From: Acanthornis magna
Taxonomy: Eukaryota > Chordata > Aves > Passeriformes > Acanthizidae
Length of the DNA: 64,000 nucleotides
NCBI GenBank assembly: GCA_036785705.1
Contig: JAWUZG010000056.1
Coordinates: 10,774,501-10,838,500, forward strand
Direction of reading: 5' to 3'
Part shown: positions 1 through 13,099 of the stretch, piece by piece
Layout: each line of letters opens with the position of its first letter
How positions within the stretch are numbered: position 1 is the first letter of the stretch
Program-made: the position numbers and the translations under genes
The notes under the pieces: generated by a model
The model's database searches: none
What the model was told of the DNA's origin: nothing
What the model saw: only the letters and a program-made list of their open reading frames with translations

Positions 1-3000
1 TTCATCTTTTTCTCCAGTGCACTCACTGCTTGTCATATTCTTTTGCCATTCTTATACCTCCAGCTCTCCTGATGGAAGCTGTCTGTGGTTTGTAATGCAA
101 ACCAAATGTTCCTTCTCTGTTTCATTTTTTTTCCTCCCAAGCTTTATTTTTCCAGCTTTAAGTCTAAAGAGCCCGAACTCAGTCTGTCTTCCGCAAACAA
201 AATACATGATCTGAGCTATGCCCATTTGGTTCAAATTTTTGGTTGGATATTAAACAGAGCATTTACAAGATACAAATAATTTGGTGTCGATCCCAGACTG
301 AATGCGAATGCTCTGCTGTTAACCAGAAAGTAGGAAAGACAGAACTTTACTAGCAAGAACAAGAGGAGTTTTAAATTACCAAGTGCTAGAAGCATCCTCT
401 TTTAATCTAGATCTTGCATTCTATTTTAATCTAGATCTTGTGATCTTACTCAGATTCATTACTGAGCAGTATTAGAACTGAACTATTACAGATGTCTAGG
501 ATTTCCACACAGTAGGAAGAGCTAAAGATTTGGAAGTTTTCTAAAAAAGAGTAAGAAACTCTCAGAGAGTTGAATTGTTTTTTTTTTTAAAAAACCTAAT
601 TGTAAAATAAAAATTCAAAAGGAGGAACTTACAACAGCGAGGCAGACAAACCTGACTCCTGCAGAAGGCTGTTCCTCTCCATAGGCCTGGCAAAAAAAGA
701 CAGAGTGAATAATTGAAAACACACTCTCCTGGTGCCACGTGACTCAGTTTCAGTAATTCTGCTCAGTACATTGGAACGGAGCTATTGTTTCCTAATTGAA
801 GAAAATGTCAGCAAGGCTAGATAAACAAAAGCAATGGGATGCAGCATTGGGGAAACTGTTTCCAGCAGGCTCCCAGCTACGCGGAGATGGCAGGACCATT
901 TAAGGAGTTTGTGTCATTTGTTTTCATCCATCGCTTTCTGGTCCTAGTATTGATGGGGTTCAGGCATGTTAAACCTACCTGAGGGGAGTTGGGGAAACAG
1001 CAGAGTCTGTGCTAATCCAGTGCAAGGTTTTCTGATGGAGGCTGAGATGACAAGCATCATTCTTGTATTTTCTACCAGATATTTTAATATTAAGCTAGTA
1101 AGCATTTCACAGACATATTCTGCTCCAGCAGCAAAACATAATGAGTGCCAATTTTGAATACCAGACCGTTGTATTGTTCACCGTGAACACAATGTATTTA
1201 ACCTACCAGTTCTTAAATACTTTCCCCTTTATGGACTAAAGTGTAACTTTGTCATCCCACCTGATCAAGGACTCAGAAAATTTTTTATCACACAGATCAT
1301 GTCCATCCCCACCTGTCCATCCTCAGCTGTGCTCAGACAGACAAATAACAATCTTGCTGCAGGAACCTGCTTGCTCTCAATGAATTTGTGTGATAAGATT
1401 CATAGGAAGTTCGTAAATTAAGAAAAAAAAATCCATAAAAGAAAAAATTATATCTGAAACTGTTAATGTTAATTTATTGAAATAGTCAGGCCTCTTTAAA
1501 GTTTTCTCACAAGCCATAAATCTCATGCTTTTCAGGAAAATGTAAGCACAAACCTGGCCCTGTCTGGTCTTGGAAATGGTCAACATGAGAGTGCTTAGAC
1601 ACCTGCTGCCCTCTGTGTTCTGTGTCTTGAAGGTCCTGGTTTTATTGCTCTGTCCCTGCAATTTGCTGTCATTGCCAAATAGGGAAAGGAATTATAAAAT
1701 AGGTTTAAAATATTGTATGGGAAGGGTCTCATGTTTAGTGGTTCTATGACTTCTAGGTAAAACATGGACTGTAAAGACAGGCATCTGTCCCATGAGAATG
1801 ATTCCCATACTGGGAGAAAAAGGGAACATGAAATCTCTACCCAGTACAGTGTCTACAGGAGCCCTGGAAAACTCTGTCCTTGATAATACAATTGTGGGTA
1901 TTCTGCATTTTAAATGTCTATGAAGAAAATTTGTCAGTATTTTCCTAACATCTGTTTTTGTGATAATAGCTCCCCAAAGGAAAACTTCCCTAAAGGACAC
2001 AGTTTTTACCTGAATCACTGGTTAACAAATGACATGGAACATTACCCAGCTCTTTCAGAAGAACCAAGACTTGGCACTGAGTAGTGATCAACAATTTTCA
2101 GGTAGCTTTCCTGGAAAGGAGGAGAAATAGGGAGCTGGCTTTGTATTACGGAAAAGAGTTTGTCACTGTATTTGGAGAGAGAGGACAGTGGCCTTGTACA
2201 TAAAATGGGGTTTTATATGTAGTGTGAGTACTGTAAAAATGAAATATCAACAAGGAAGCAAAGCCACATACTGTTTACCACTTTACTGTCTTTCACTACA
2301 ACACACACATGTTTTTGTTTAGCAATAGAGAACTCATTCACACAAAATCTCAACAGTCCGTGAGTTTTGATCCAAGCTGACTGAGCTGGAAGCTCAAAAG
2401 CATTGGAAAGCTTGCTTTATTTCTTCCCATTGTCACATGCTTTTGCATTTCCTGACTTTGGGCTGAATAATGTAGTCCCTAAGCCACTGGGAGTTTTGTT
2501 CATTCCAAGTCTGGACTTCTGCCAGGGCCAGCAGCAGAAACATAAATATCACAAGGAGGGGCTGGTTTTCATGTTGCTTTACTCTAACCTTTTGCAGTTT
2601 TTTCCATCTTCTCTGTACAGTAATTGTTCAGTGCCCAGTGGTGAACAGAAAAGCAGGTTTTTGGAAGCTATAAGGAAAAGGAGAGAGAGAGGGAGAACCT
2701 CTACTGTGCCTGCCTAGTTGCACTAATGGTATGCTTTGATATTGGATACTGTGGTCAATCTTCATTACTTAGCTCAAAGGTATTGTAGCAGGAAAAGGGC
2801 AAGGAACACTGATCAGAGGCTGGAATTTTGTATTAAAAGTGTTTTGTCTTTGATTTCAGTTGGACAGAGATTTCACCCCAAGAGGTGAGTTGATGAAAAT
2901 ATATTATCTGTAGATAAAGGCAATAGCTTGCAGAAGGGGCAGCAACTCCTGTTCCAGAATGAAAGTCAAACAATGCAATTCACAGGTAGAGTGATATTCC

Positions 3001-3999
3001 TGCCATGGGATAGTTACCATAAAATGGAGTAACTTTTCTGTTGTCTGGAGTTAGTGTTGGCTGTGGGTAAAGGAAAGAGAGGAGCCACTGAACTTAATAG
3101 TTATGGCAATTCTCTTTTGCATGGCTAAAATCAGGATGTGTCTGGAACCACAGCAGATACAGGAGCTGATCCCTCTTTTTTCCAAATTATTTTCCATATA
3201 CACAGGTTTGGATTCTAGAGGACAAATATGCAGACTATTCAGTTCCAAATATTTTGCCTGTTGCTACTGGTGATAACCTTTTCCAAAAAGGAACATATAA
3301 ATTTAAACAGAACATTAGTACTGGGCAAAGCAGATCTAAGTAATGATGGACCAGCCTCAGTCCTGATCTCCACCCAGCTGCAAATACTGCTTGTGTTTAT
3401 AGGAAAGAAAGCCAATCGTTTGGAGTTCAAGTTTTTGTCCTGTCCTTACATTATTCAGCAAACTGACAAATTACTTTTGCCTTAAACACCGTCACAATTT
3501 TCACATTTGCCATATTCCAGGCTACAGTTATGCCACACAGCACAATCCATCCCGTCATTGCTGCTAAACCAGGCTGGATTAGTCATCTCTCTCTTTGGTT
3601 TCATGACTTTCACACTGCTCTTCCATCCATGAAAACATAGCAACATGACATGTTGAGTCACCCTAAAAGCCCAGCTAATACAGTATCCTTCTCCAGCTTC
3701 TCCAGCAATAACTGATAGCAATTATTTCAAAGGGATAAACTTGTAAAAAAAAAACCCAAAACCAAAAAACAAGACTCAAGATAGAGCTTGCTTTCAGGAA
3801 GAGTTTCTGAGTACCTTATTAGTAGAATAGACTGGCACTCTGAGGTTTTGCATGTTATTTCAAAATGCTTGGACATATGTTGTGATTGGATAGTCTTGTT
3901 TTAGCAGAAGTTACAGCTGCTCCGTGATGGAGAAGTATTGCATTATGTCAAATTAGGTAAATCTCCTTCTAATTCCTTTAGTTACTTAGTACCTAACTT
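1..3999. other. Intergenic, no gene recognised
   Basis: AT-rich sequence with short frames on both strands, none resembling a known protein. Apart from the small duplication at 400-440 I see nothing that can be named. Confidence 0.6.
400..440. repeat. 24-bp period tandem duplication
   Basis: TTTTAATCTAGATCTTG occurs at 400-416 and again at 424-440, identical over 17 bases. It is a small local duplication with no evident function. Confidence 0.85.
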
Positions 4000-4084
4000 T
4001 TGCCAGGAAGTGCAAGGATTTTTTTCTTTTTCTTCTACACATGAAATGAATCCTATGCAATAGAACTGTAATTTATCCACTTCT

Positions 4085-4340
4085 GGCTCCCATTAAGCTT
4101 TTGATTTCAAGAGTATCCACAGGCAATGAGTTTCATGTGTTGCATATAAATGTACTTCCTTGTAATTGTTTTAAATTTGTTGCCTCTAAGATTTGTTCGG
4201 TCCTTGTACTACGAAAAATGGTCTGATCTTCATGTCTCCATGGAATCCTTTTCTCATTGATCTCTGTACTGATGTCATCCTCTATCTTCTACACACTTTT
4301 ATCTTTTTTTTCTTCTGCCCCTTCTTCTAGCTTCACACTG
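4085..4340 (-). mobile_element. Ancient CR1/L3-like LINE remnant
   Basis: The + strand shows diverged but ordered matches to the complement of old amniote CR1 3' regions: 'gagtttcatgtgttgcatat', 'cttccttgtaattgttttaa', 'tttgttgcctctaag', then the 'cttgtactacga' and 'catcctctatcttctac' blocks. Boundaries are approximate, and similarity may continue weakly to about 4600. Recognition is from memory of the family text. Confidence 0.6.
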
Positions 4341-5411
4341 CTTTCGTATGTTTGGAACTCCTCCTTTTGCTTCAGATCCTTTTTGAAAAAATTCACTTCC
4401 TTTTGTGAACTTTATTACCTGACTATTTCATGATGGTATCCAGCTCTGCAACCTCCTAGGCTATTTTCAAGTGAATTGCTTTCCTGTGAATTCATAAAAG
4501 TTCCTAGACCTTGTCTTGCCAAAAACGTGTGTTTCATGACTTGCACTCCCACTCTGTGATTACTAACCTTGCTTGTTGCAGTGCCCTAGAGATGAGCAGT
4601 AAAATACTGCTTATATAGTTCCATGCAAGAGGGTCTAATACTAAGTGTACACCCATAAAAAGTATTTTTGCCTCATCTTGAGAACATATCCTGGAACTCC
4701 ATGAAGAATATGTTACTTTATGGATACAGTGCTTTGTTTACAGAAAAAAGTAGCCCATGTGATTTACATCAGTGATTGTGTTAAGAGTGTGTGATTGAAC
4801 AAGTACAGCACTATGACTGTAAAATATGTTGGCTGTAGCCATGGTGGGGCGCATGAGGCAAGACAAGAATGGTACCCTTTCAACTAAATGTTGTGAGCTG
4901 TCTTGTTATTTTAATATTTTTATAGTGTGTATATAGACTATGTGTATGACATTATGTTGAGCTTGGAGAAACACTAAATATTTATGTCAGCTATGAATTT
5001 GCTAAATTTCTGGTGCTGAAGGGAAGGTCCGTCTTTTTTTTTTTTTAAACCATCAACCAATACACAGTTTATAACTTAATGCAGCACCAGAGTAGTAAAA
5101 GCATTATGTGAGCTCTCCTGTATGGTGTCATTCAAATTTATACAAATATTTTAAAAAGCTATGATTTTACCTCTTCTTTCTGCATTTCCAGTCACATAAT
5201 GCTCCTATTTCATCTGACTTAGTATTCCTTTTGATTTATAGCTCCCTAAACTGTAGGCAGACATAAAGGGCCCTTTAAATTGAATGAAAGGAGAATTATC
5301 AATAGCCAAACTACGATTTATAAAGGAAAAAACATAAAAGAAAAATTAATTTACCTACAGAAATGATATTAAAATTTTCTCTGTGTTTTTCATGAGTTCA
5401 GTTAAAAGGTG

Positions 5412-5484
5412 TATTTAGACTGATATTTAGACTGTATTTAGACTGAATTCACAATTGAATTATTATGAATTTATTGTGAATTCA
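5412..5484. repeat. Triplicated 11-mer running into a 12-bp inverted repeat
   Basis: TATTTAGACTG occurs at 5412-5422, 5424-5434 and 5435-5445. The third copy overlaps the left arm (5444-5455) of a perfect inverted repeat TGAATTCACAAT / ATTGTGAATTCA, whose right arm is 5473-5484, with a 17-nt spacer. Confidence 0.85.
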
Positions 5485-8400
5485 TGTTGGATTCTGTCAT
5501 ATTTGTTGCTATTGCCTTCTTTACTCCATGAACAGCCATTTATGAATGAATGGAAGTAGAGAAAAGGTGAATATACTTAGTCCACCTGAGGACCAGTGGC
5601 AGAATTTGCTCCATATTTCGGACTCTGATACAGGCACTACTTGCTCCAGCAGCCTTATGTCAGGCTCACCAAAGTCAGGGGCTTGTTAGCATTTCACAGA
5701 TAACTTGCGTGGTCCTGTCTGGGTTGCTGGGTTTGTTCATTTGTTTGAGGGTTGGGTTGTTTGTGGGGGTTTTTTGAGGAGGAGAAGGTATTGCAGAGTG
5801 GTTTAGGGTGTTTTTATCATTTGGTTTGGGCTTTTTTTTTTGTTTTGTTTCTTTGTTTTTACAGTTAGAATTGTTGGAGATTGGTGATGAATTACACAAC
5901 CTCTTCTCTTGGATATCTGTGTCAGAATAAAATGACTTTACCACATTTGTACAGTTGTCATTTCAAGCACAAGGTTTAAGCAGTAGCTATTTCTGAGTAT
6001 TTGTCATTCCTGGAGCTTGCCAGAGGAAAAGCTACTTAACACAGGCTGCTTCTTAAGTCTGCATTAGAAAAGCCTTGAGGACCCTTCACATTTCTGCTGC
6101 TGCACCTTATCTCTAAGGCTTTGACAATCAGAATGAAGCTGAGCAGACAGTTTTTGTTTGTGGTGTTGAAGATAACAGTATATAGTTCCAATTGCCGCTC
6201 TCTTGTTTTTAGGCAATACTGTGGCTTTTAACATCGACTTTAGTCATAATGCACACCACGTATGTTACTCACCAGCATTATTGTTGACAGAAAAATGAGT
6301 TTATTTTACAGGTTTCCTGTGAGGCAAACAGTATAATCTGTGACATAAATAGGTCCCTGGTAAGGCACAAAACACAGTGCTTCTGGTGCTTCATGAGATC
6401 TGATGGTCGTAGGTGTGATAAATAGCACTGGGGTAAGCTGTAGCATCCCAAAGTCTAGGATTTAGTGTCTGTGGGAGATTACTTCCCTTCCATGTTTTGA
6501 AATCAGCCTACACCTCCAGAGCAGTATCTAATGTTAAGTAGTTTGGAGCTAGTGCTGAGAGATCTTAGCTGACGATTCCTGATCTTGGGTTTTGATTTTT
6601 CTACAGAATCAGTTTTCAAGCCCAGAAGAAGTTGTTCTAATTAGCTAGTATAATTAACCTGTCAAAAAGAAAATATTAACCTGTAATTCCTGTACTGATG
6701 AAAAACATTCCTACTCCAGCTAAAGCTTATCTTTTAAAATGAGCACCAAATCTGAATGTAAAGACATTATTACACCAATCGTGAAAACTTGCTATACACT
6801 CAGACAGGTTGTTATACTTCTTAGTTACCATTTCTTTTAACCATCACTGTGTGCTCATTTGCCTTTAGTCCTGTGTTGGCCCAAAAGAGCTTGACAATTT
6901 CTGTTATGGCACAGTAAAGCCCTGTGATCACTTCCCCAGCATTTTTTATGAACATCAGTAGAAGGACCATGGAGTGAGAGGTGTCATGGAAGAGCAGCTA
7001 TAAACTGGATTGTGGCACAGACTTTCTGCCTCCTGACACAGGGCTGTCTTGAGAACCAGCTCTCTGGAAAGGCTGAGATATCTCTGGATACCCACAAAAA
7101 GCTGGTGTAAAACAGCATTCTGGGGCCCACACAATGCCATTCACTAAGGCAGGCTTGGCATACTTGGCCACCGAATGACCCTGACCCTGCAGCAGAGATG
7201 TGCTCAGGGAAGTCAAATTTTCTGGTGTCCTTTTCTTATGTATGCTCATTTTTGATCCAGAGAATACCTAATAATGTCTCCAGAAGAACTAATGCTATTT
7301 TCTTTGTCTCTGTTGGGATTTCCCAAAAGAAACAGCCTCTTCTTGAATTTAATTCCCAAGTAATTGCCCACAATCGTGTTCCAAGACAAAAATATAACCA
7401 CCAACATAACCCAGAATTTTCTTTTTCTGGTTCTATCCTTTTTATTTCAACACCTTTTAAACTGATCATAAATTTTGTCTTTTTATTTGTGGAGTGAATA
7501 TTTAAAGATTCAACTTAGATAAAGATTCAAGAATACCCAGACCTTTGGGGGTTGCATAAGTTGAGGGGGTGTTTTTCTTATTTCTGGCTAAAAGAAAGGA
7601 ACCTAAATGTATAAAATTGGTATCAGGAAAATGTTAAGACTTCGACAATATCAGTTTAGGCTCAGCATTAACCTTGGGCAAAGAAGTAAATACCTATAAC
7701 TGAACCTTACCAATCACATCTAATGGACTATTAAGCAATAAAAATCTGCCCCAGCTCATTTTTGACTGACCACTCTAGTTGAGTCTGGGAATCTCCTTCT
7801 GGCTCTGATGGTGACCTGCTGCTTTGACCCAAGGTTTGCTTTCCCTCACTTCTGAATTCTCATCCTCATCAGAGAAAGAGGGTTATGGCCTTGTGGTTAC
7901 CTTCTTTCTTGGATGTGTGGGATGAGAAGTTCTCTGACTAAAAGTACTAGAACATAGTTAAACGTTTGTTATTTGGTTTTTTTTTAATGGGACAATAAAC
8001 AAAATAATTAACAACTACTCTTAGAAAACAGTAAGAATTTGTTGGTGTCAAGTAATGCTATCCTACAGCAACCCATCTCCTGTTAAGCAGAATCTATTGC
8101 ATACAAAGCCTATTCCACATGATAAGGCATGCAAGCTGTTTCACAGGGTGCAGCATGTGCCACACTGTAATACAGAGAGCAGAAATATTATAACAGCAGG
8201 AGGCAAATAAAGCAGCAGATCTGCTGCTCTCTAACAGCAAGGAGCTGTAACATCGTCTGTCAGGTCTGTCCTTCAGCATAAACTGAGGCAATTTGACATC
8301 TCCCCAGGCACAGGCTGGTGCAGGGGGGAAGAAGGGAGTGTTTTGTCCCCACCTCCACCCTGGGAGCAATCCCCGTGCAGAGGAGCAGCAAGGGCTGCTC

Positions 8401-10225
8401 CAAAGCCCCTGCACTGGCTGTGTCCCCAGGGACTGCTGGCCAGGAGCTGTGTGCTCAGCTCAGGGCACACCAGCTCCGCCAGACCAGGTTCTCCTGGTGG
8501 TATGGACAGCAAATCATCGATATCTGTGTGCTGTACCAGCCTGCACCTTTTTCTGTGGGCTCATGCTGTTTGAATCAGTTACTAATGAGGCGCATAATAA
8601 AGGACGCTATTAAGTGAACACTGCATTAATAATGCTGGCAGGGTTTCAAGTCTACAGATGTTATTTATAATACATGACTAAACAAATACGTATCCCCTTT
8701 GAGACTGAGACTCAGGAGCAATTTACTGATTTCCTGTATAGGCTAGCTCATACAGAGATTTGAGTAAATACTGCTTTTGAATGTCTTGCTTGGATCTATG
8801 CTCTGAAACTGTAGTAGATAATAATATAAATGTTTCATTTTAAAATAGTTTGAAAATGTATTTTCAGATTATTAGATACTGCCCCTATCCACTTCTCATG
8901 GAGGAATATATTTTTCTGTATTGCTTCTTTAGAGAAAATTAAAATATTCAAAGAATATAGCCTTCACTTACACAGCACAGTGGAAATGAGTGGAAAGGTT
9001 AGAGAATATTCTGGAAAAAAACAGACTTGGCAAAAGCCAAAAAAATGACCATGAAATTAAAATCCTCTATCCTCTGCTTTTCATTTGGTTTTGAAATTAA
9101 TTAATTTATCTTATTTGTGAAGTTTAATATCCAGTGAGATATTTTGTAGTTTTAAAATGTTTCTGAATAATGAATAATTTGATCTGTGATTTTATTTCTT
9201 TTCTGCCTCTTATAATTTTGCAGGTATACAGAGGCCTTCAAAACCGAAGAAAACTGTGAACTCACAAGTCTCTGGTCCACTATGCAGGCTTTTATATATC
9301 AAGAGAAACAGGAGAAATATTTTACAGCAAACTAGATGTGTCCTAAATAAGGTACTTGCCTGTAGAGCGTCTCTGTGTAATTCATAATGCTGATCATTGG
9401 ACAATAATAATTTGCTTCAGATTTCTCAGACAATTTAAAGACAAAGCAGTGATAACAGAGAATAGACAGACAAAAACGTAATTTGTGAAATACCTCTTAC
9501 CTGCTTATTCTTCTCTTTCAAATTCTGAAATTAAAGCAATTGAAAATAATACATACTGACATGTGAAAAGAGCTGACTGCATGATGCCTAAATAATTTGC
9601 TATAAAAATATCACTTACCATTGCCAAGTATCTTCTTATTTAAATCTGCTATTATTGTGCCTTCTTGGATATGAAATATGCAGCAGAGTCCATTCCCAGC
9701 ATGTTAAACACTTGAGAAAATAATAAATGCAGTGTAACTCCAGTGTTTGGATATTTGACTGCAACTCCTAAGCATTCAAAGTGACTACTCAATATAACAA
9801 CTTTTCCTCTGCAGAAAATGCCTTGCTATTTGCCAGCAAATCTTTAATGCTTTAGATTGGGTATTTCCAACTACCGCCCTACTTGCTAGGCAGATGTGTA
9901 TAAAAGAGATGTTATTTCACTGAAGCAACCACTGAGATCGTAACCCTTTTCCTGTACCACAAACAGAAATATAAAACCTCAGACTTTCCTTTTGGACTTT
10001 TACTGACTTGTGTCTGTTGTAAGAAAGTAAAACACAACTAGTCCAAGCGCTAATATATGGAAAATGTGTTAAAACGTTTTAGATCATCTCATTGCTTCTC
10101 ATTCCTGCAATTCATTGGTTAACTGGCTCGTTCTGTGTTTATGTAGTTGCATGGTACAAATACAACACCTAAACTTCTCGCCCAAAGTTGAAATGATTCA
10201 TTTATTACTTTTTACGCCACCCCCA

Positions 10226-10246
10226 GGAAAAAAAAAAAAAAAAAAA
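10226..10246 (+). repeat. Poly(A) tract
   Basis: About 20 consecutive A after a CCCCCAGG stretch. It could be the tail of a retroposed sequence, but nothing recognisable precedes it and no flanking target duplication was found by eye, so it is annotated only as a homopolymer. Confidence 0.6.
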
Positions 10247-10663
10247 GGAAGAAAGAAAACACACAGTGCTCATTTAACCCAAGTGAGTGAAAACGTCTTT
10301 CATAAGGTCTGTAAGGGCTTTGGGAGGTTTTTCTTTGGTGAATAAAGTCTGTGTAGTGGAGGGAAGAGTTTTGTCTGAGGATGGCAGAATTCAGGCTACA
10401 ACAAACAGACAAACTAGGATCCTTTTGCTGTGTGTAAATAAGGTAATCGTAAGGGAGGTGTAAATTGTTATTTTTTCTTATGAGATCAATTGAAATCAAG
10501 TCATTGTCTTGAGTGGAGGCAGGAGGAGAGAGGAGGTATTTTTTGTGAGGGTAGTGCCTTGCTCTCTGGAATTACATCAACATTTATTTAGGTCCTTTTG
10601 TGAGGTAATTATCCTAGATAGATAATACATAGGCTTTCCATCTCCTGGGTGCTTATAAATAGT

Positions 10664-10689
10664 TAACCATGTTAATTATAACATGGTTA
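10664..10689. repeat. Perfect 11-bp inverted repeat, 4-nt loop
   Basis: TAACCATGTTA (10664-10674), ATTA loop, TAACATGGTTA (10679-10689). A short cruciform-capable palindrome in AT-rich DNA. Confidence 0.8.
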
Positions 10690-12589
10690 TGTTATGGGGA
10701 AAGCACGAGCAAAACAATAAATGAGGGCCATACTAAGAAGTGGAAAACAGGATTAAATGAAAACATTTCCTCTGCTCCTTTTTCTATAATGCAGAGAATG
10801 GGTCTATGTGATAAGGCACTATTCCATAGGATGTACCACCCTGATTTCTGATAGTGCCTGTGGATCTGTTAGACAGAAGGGATTGCAGTGGGTAACTCTT
10901 GTTCTCCCGACAGCTGAGATGGGGCAGTTACTCTGCCTCCATTCATCATCCTCTCCAGATGGACATTAGACTTAATCAGGTTCTAGCCCTAGCACCTTGT
11001 TTCAGGACCACAGCTGGAATCAGCATGTCTAGACTAGCACTGATTTATTCCTGGCTTGCAGACCTACGTGCATGCTACTATTCCATATGCTTCCTGTTAG
11101 AGAGGTAATAATGCCATTTCACAGCATAACTTCAGTTTTTCTTTCTTCCTCCCATTTTTATTGTAATTAGACATTATTTTGCTTATGTGGGAAAACGTCC
11201 TGGCCCTGCTCTGAAACAGATCAAACATCCAGACAAACAGAATAAAGTTCACAAAGGAAACAGTTAAATTTTCTGACTGCCTTCACTGTCACAGAAAATG
11301 CTAAACACATTTGTAAGTTATATAAAACTGCATAAGTTCATATTTTCCTCTCCTGGTTTCACAGCCCAGAACAGCAAAAGGACCTTGTGACATCTCTAGC
11401 TCTCAAGAGTTTAGTAATAAAAATAAAAATAATCCTCAGCAGAAAACAACACTCCACACCCTGCTACTGCTGAGCAAATGAGTTTCCCATTTTCCTCACT
11501 TATCCTCAGACTAAACAATGTTAAATTTACAATTCTAACATCTATTTATAGCAAGCACTCTACCCTAAGAACCACAGGGTTGGCATATATCATTGTCCTT
11601 AATCCACAGGCCAGCGTTCAACCTGGCATATCAAGTAATTAGGAGAGAAACCTCCTGCCTTAATTAATATTTATGCACTGAGGCATGATAAAGCCCCAAG
11701 GTGGGTGTGTGCATGAGAGGGGTGTTCATCTGCTGTAAATTAACCTCTGATTTTAGTTTTTTGTGTTTACTGTGAATAGTACTTGATAACATTAGCAGCA
11801 TCATGGGCTTGTGTCGGGATCTGCAAAGCCTGGGAAATCCCTGCAGGTCCTGCAGGGGAGGGAATTCCTGGGGATCCCACAGTGCTGATAAGCCTGACAG
11901 CACCCACTGAGGGAATTAAGCTGGGGAATGTGCCTAAATGAGGGGAAAGTGGGCTAAAAAGCCACGGGGGGAGGGGGCAGGGGGTAACTGGTGTGAGACT
12001 GTGGAAGCACCAGAGGGCAGTTTGGGGATATAAGTGCAGAGGTTGAGGAAAAGGAAGGCATTAAAGGAGTAAAGCATTCAGGTTAGCGTGCTAGGCTGCA
12101 TTTGAGCAGGTGGGTAGAGGCTGAGCACAAGGTGCTGGGTATAGGAATCAGCTGAGCCTAAGCTGGATTGGCTCTGCAGACTGGGCTTGGCAGAGCAGGG
12201 AGGCTCTGTGAGGAACTGAGCCTTTCCATTTTTCTCTAGAGCAGCACGGAAATTACTTTCATGCCTTGTGCTCAAAAGTTCATCCACGCTTATCTCAGTA
12301 GATATGATAAAGGGGTAGATACTCTCCTGCTAACCTTTTTTGCAAACTCAAGGACTGAGAAACAGAGAAGTTGTTTAGAGAAAAAAACCTCGATTTGAAG
12401 GACATCATCATTCTGATTCCCTTTAAATATCTTTCACTTTATAGTTTATCAATGCCCTTAAATCCCATTTAATTTCTTTTTCCAGGTGATTCCCATTTCT
12501 TTTCACATAATGAAAGCAAAATACCTAATCTTAAGATGAAGAATACTTTGTTGATGTATTCAATGGTATTGTTGTTCTTTCCAGTATTA

Positions 12590-13090
12590 TTCTTCAATCC
12601 ATCTTTAATATAGCCTGACATTTTGTTTGCTTTTTTTGACCACTACTGTGCCCTGAGTAGAAGTTTCCATTAAGCTGTCTGCAGTAACGCCTAGATCTTT
12701 TTCTTGAGTGATTTTGCAAACCATCAAGTGTATATGAGTAGTTCAAATTGTTCCTTTCAGTACACATTACCTCACCCTTGCCTACACCAAAATTTCAGCT
12801 GCTATCTTTTTTGGTCCCTTCTTTTAGGCTTTTGTTTTGTTTGTTTGTGGTTTTTTTAAGTCGTGGCTTTTCTAAATGATCACATAATTCCCAATTATGC
12901 TGTCTCTGCTACTGCATGCTTGCTTTCCAGATGAGTAGCAAATAGATTAAATTAAGCCCAGTTCTGGTGAAGGTCTTAGAATCTCCACTTATTAATATCC
13001 TTCCCAGCTCAAAATAACCATTGACTTGTATTTTTTTTATTCAGTCTTCACAACTTTCAAAGTCATAATGTATTTCCTAGTCCTCTGCTA
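12590..13090 (-). mobile_element. Ancient CR1/L3-like LINE remnant (RT-proximal part)
   Basis: The + strand contains 'cattttgtttgctttttttg', 'accactactgtgccctgagt', 'cgcctagatctttttcttga' and 'aaaatttcagctgctatc', in the order found in the complement of old amniote CR1 elements. The element is heavily diverged with indels, and its ends are uncertain. Confidence 0.6.
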
Positions 13091-13099
13091 TTCTTTACC

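Larger units (their letters stand above)
4600..12589. other. Intergenic, no gene recognised
   Basis: Contains the 5412-5484 repeat cluster, a G/T-rich strand-asymmetric stretch at about 5711-5860, a GC-richer patch at 8290-8510 with overlapping short frames in several frames, the 10664 palindrome and a G-run cluster at 11941-11985. No exon was recognised. Confidence 0.55.

Noticed and set aside
8290..8510. GC-richer patch with overlapping frames on both strands (possible exon)
   Set aside because: Three different frames are open at once, none matches a known domain, and no clear splice-site pair frames any of them.
10226..10246. Poly(A) run as the tail of a processed pseudogene
   Set aside because: No gene-like sequence precedes it, no poly(A) signal at the expected place, no flanking duplication found by eye.
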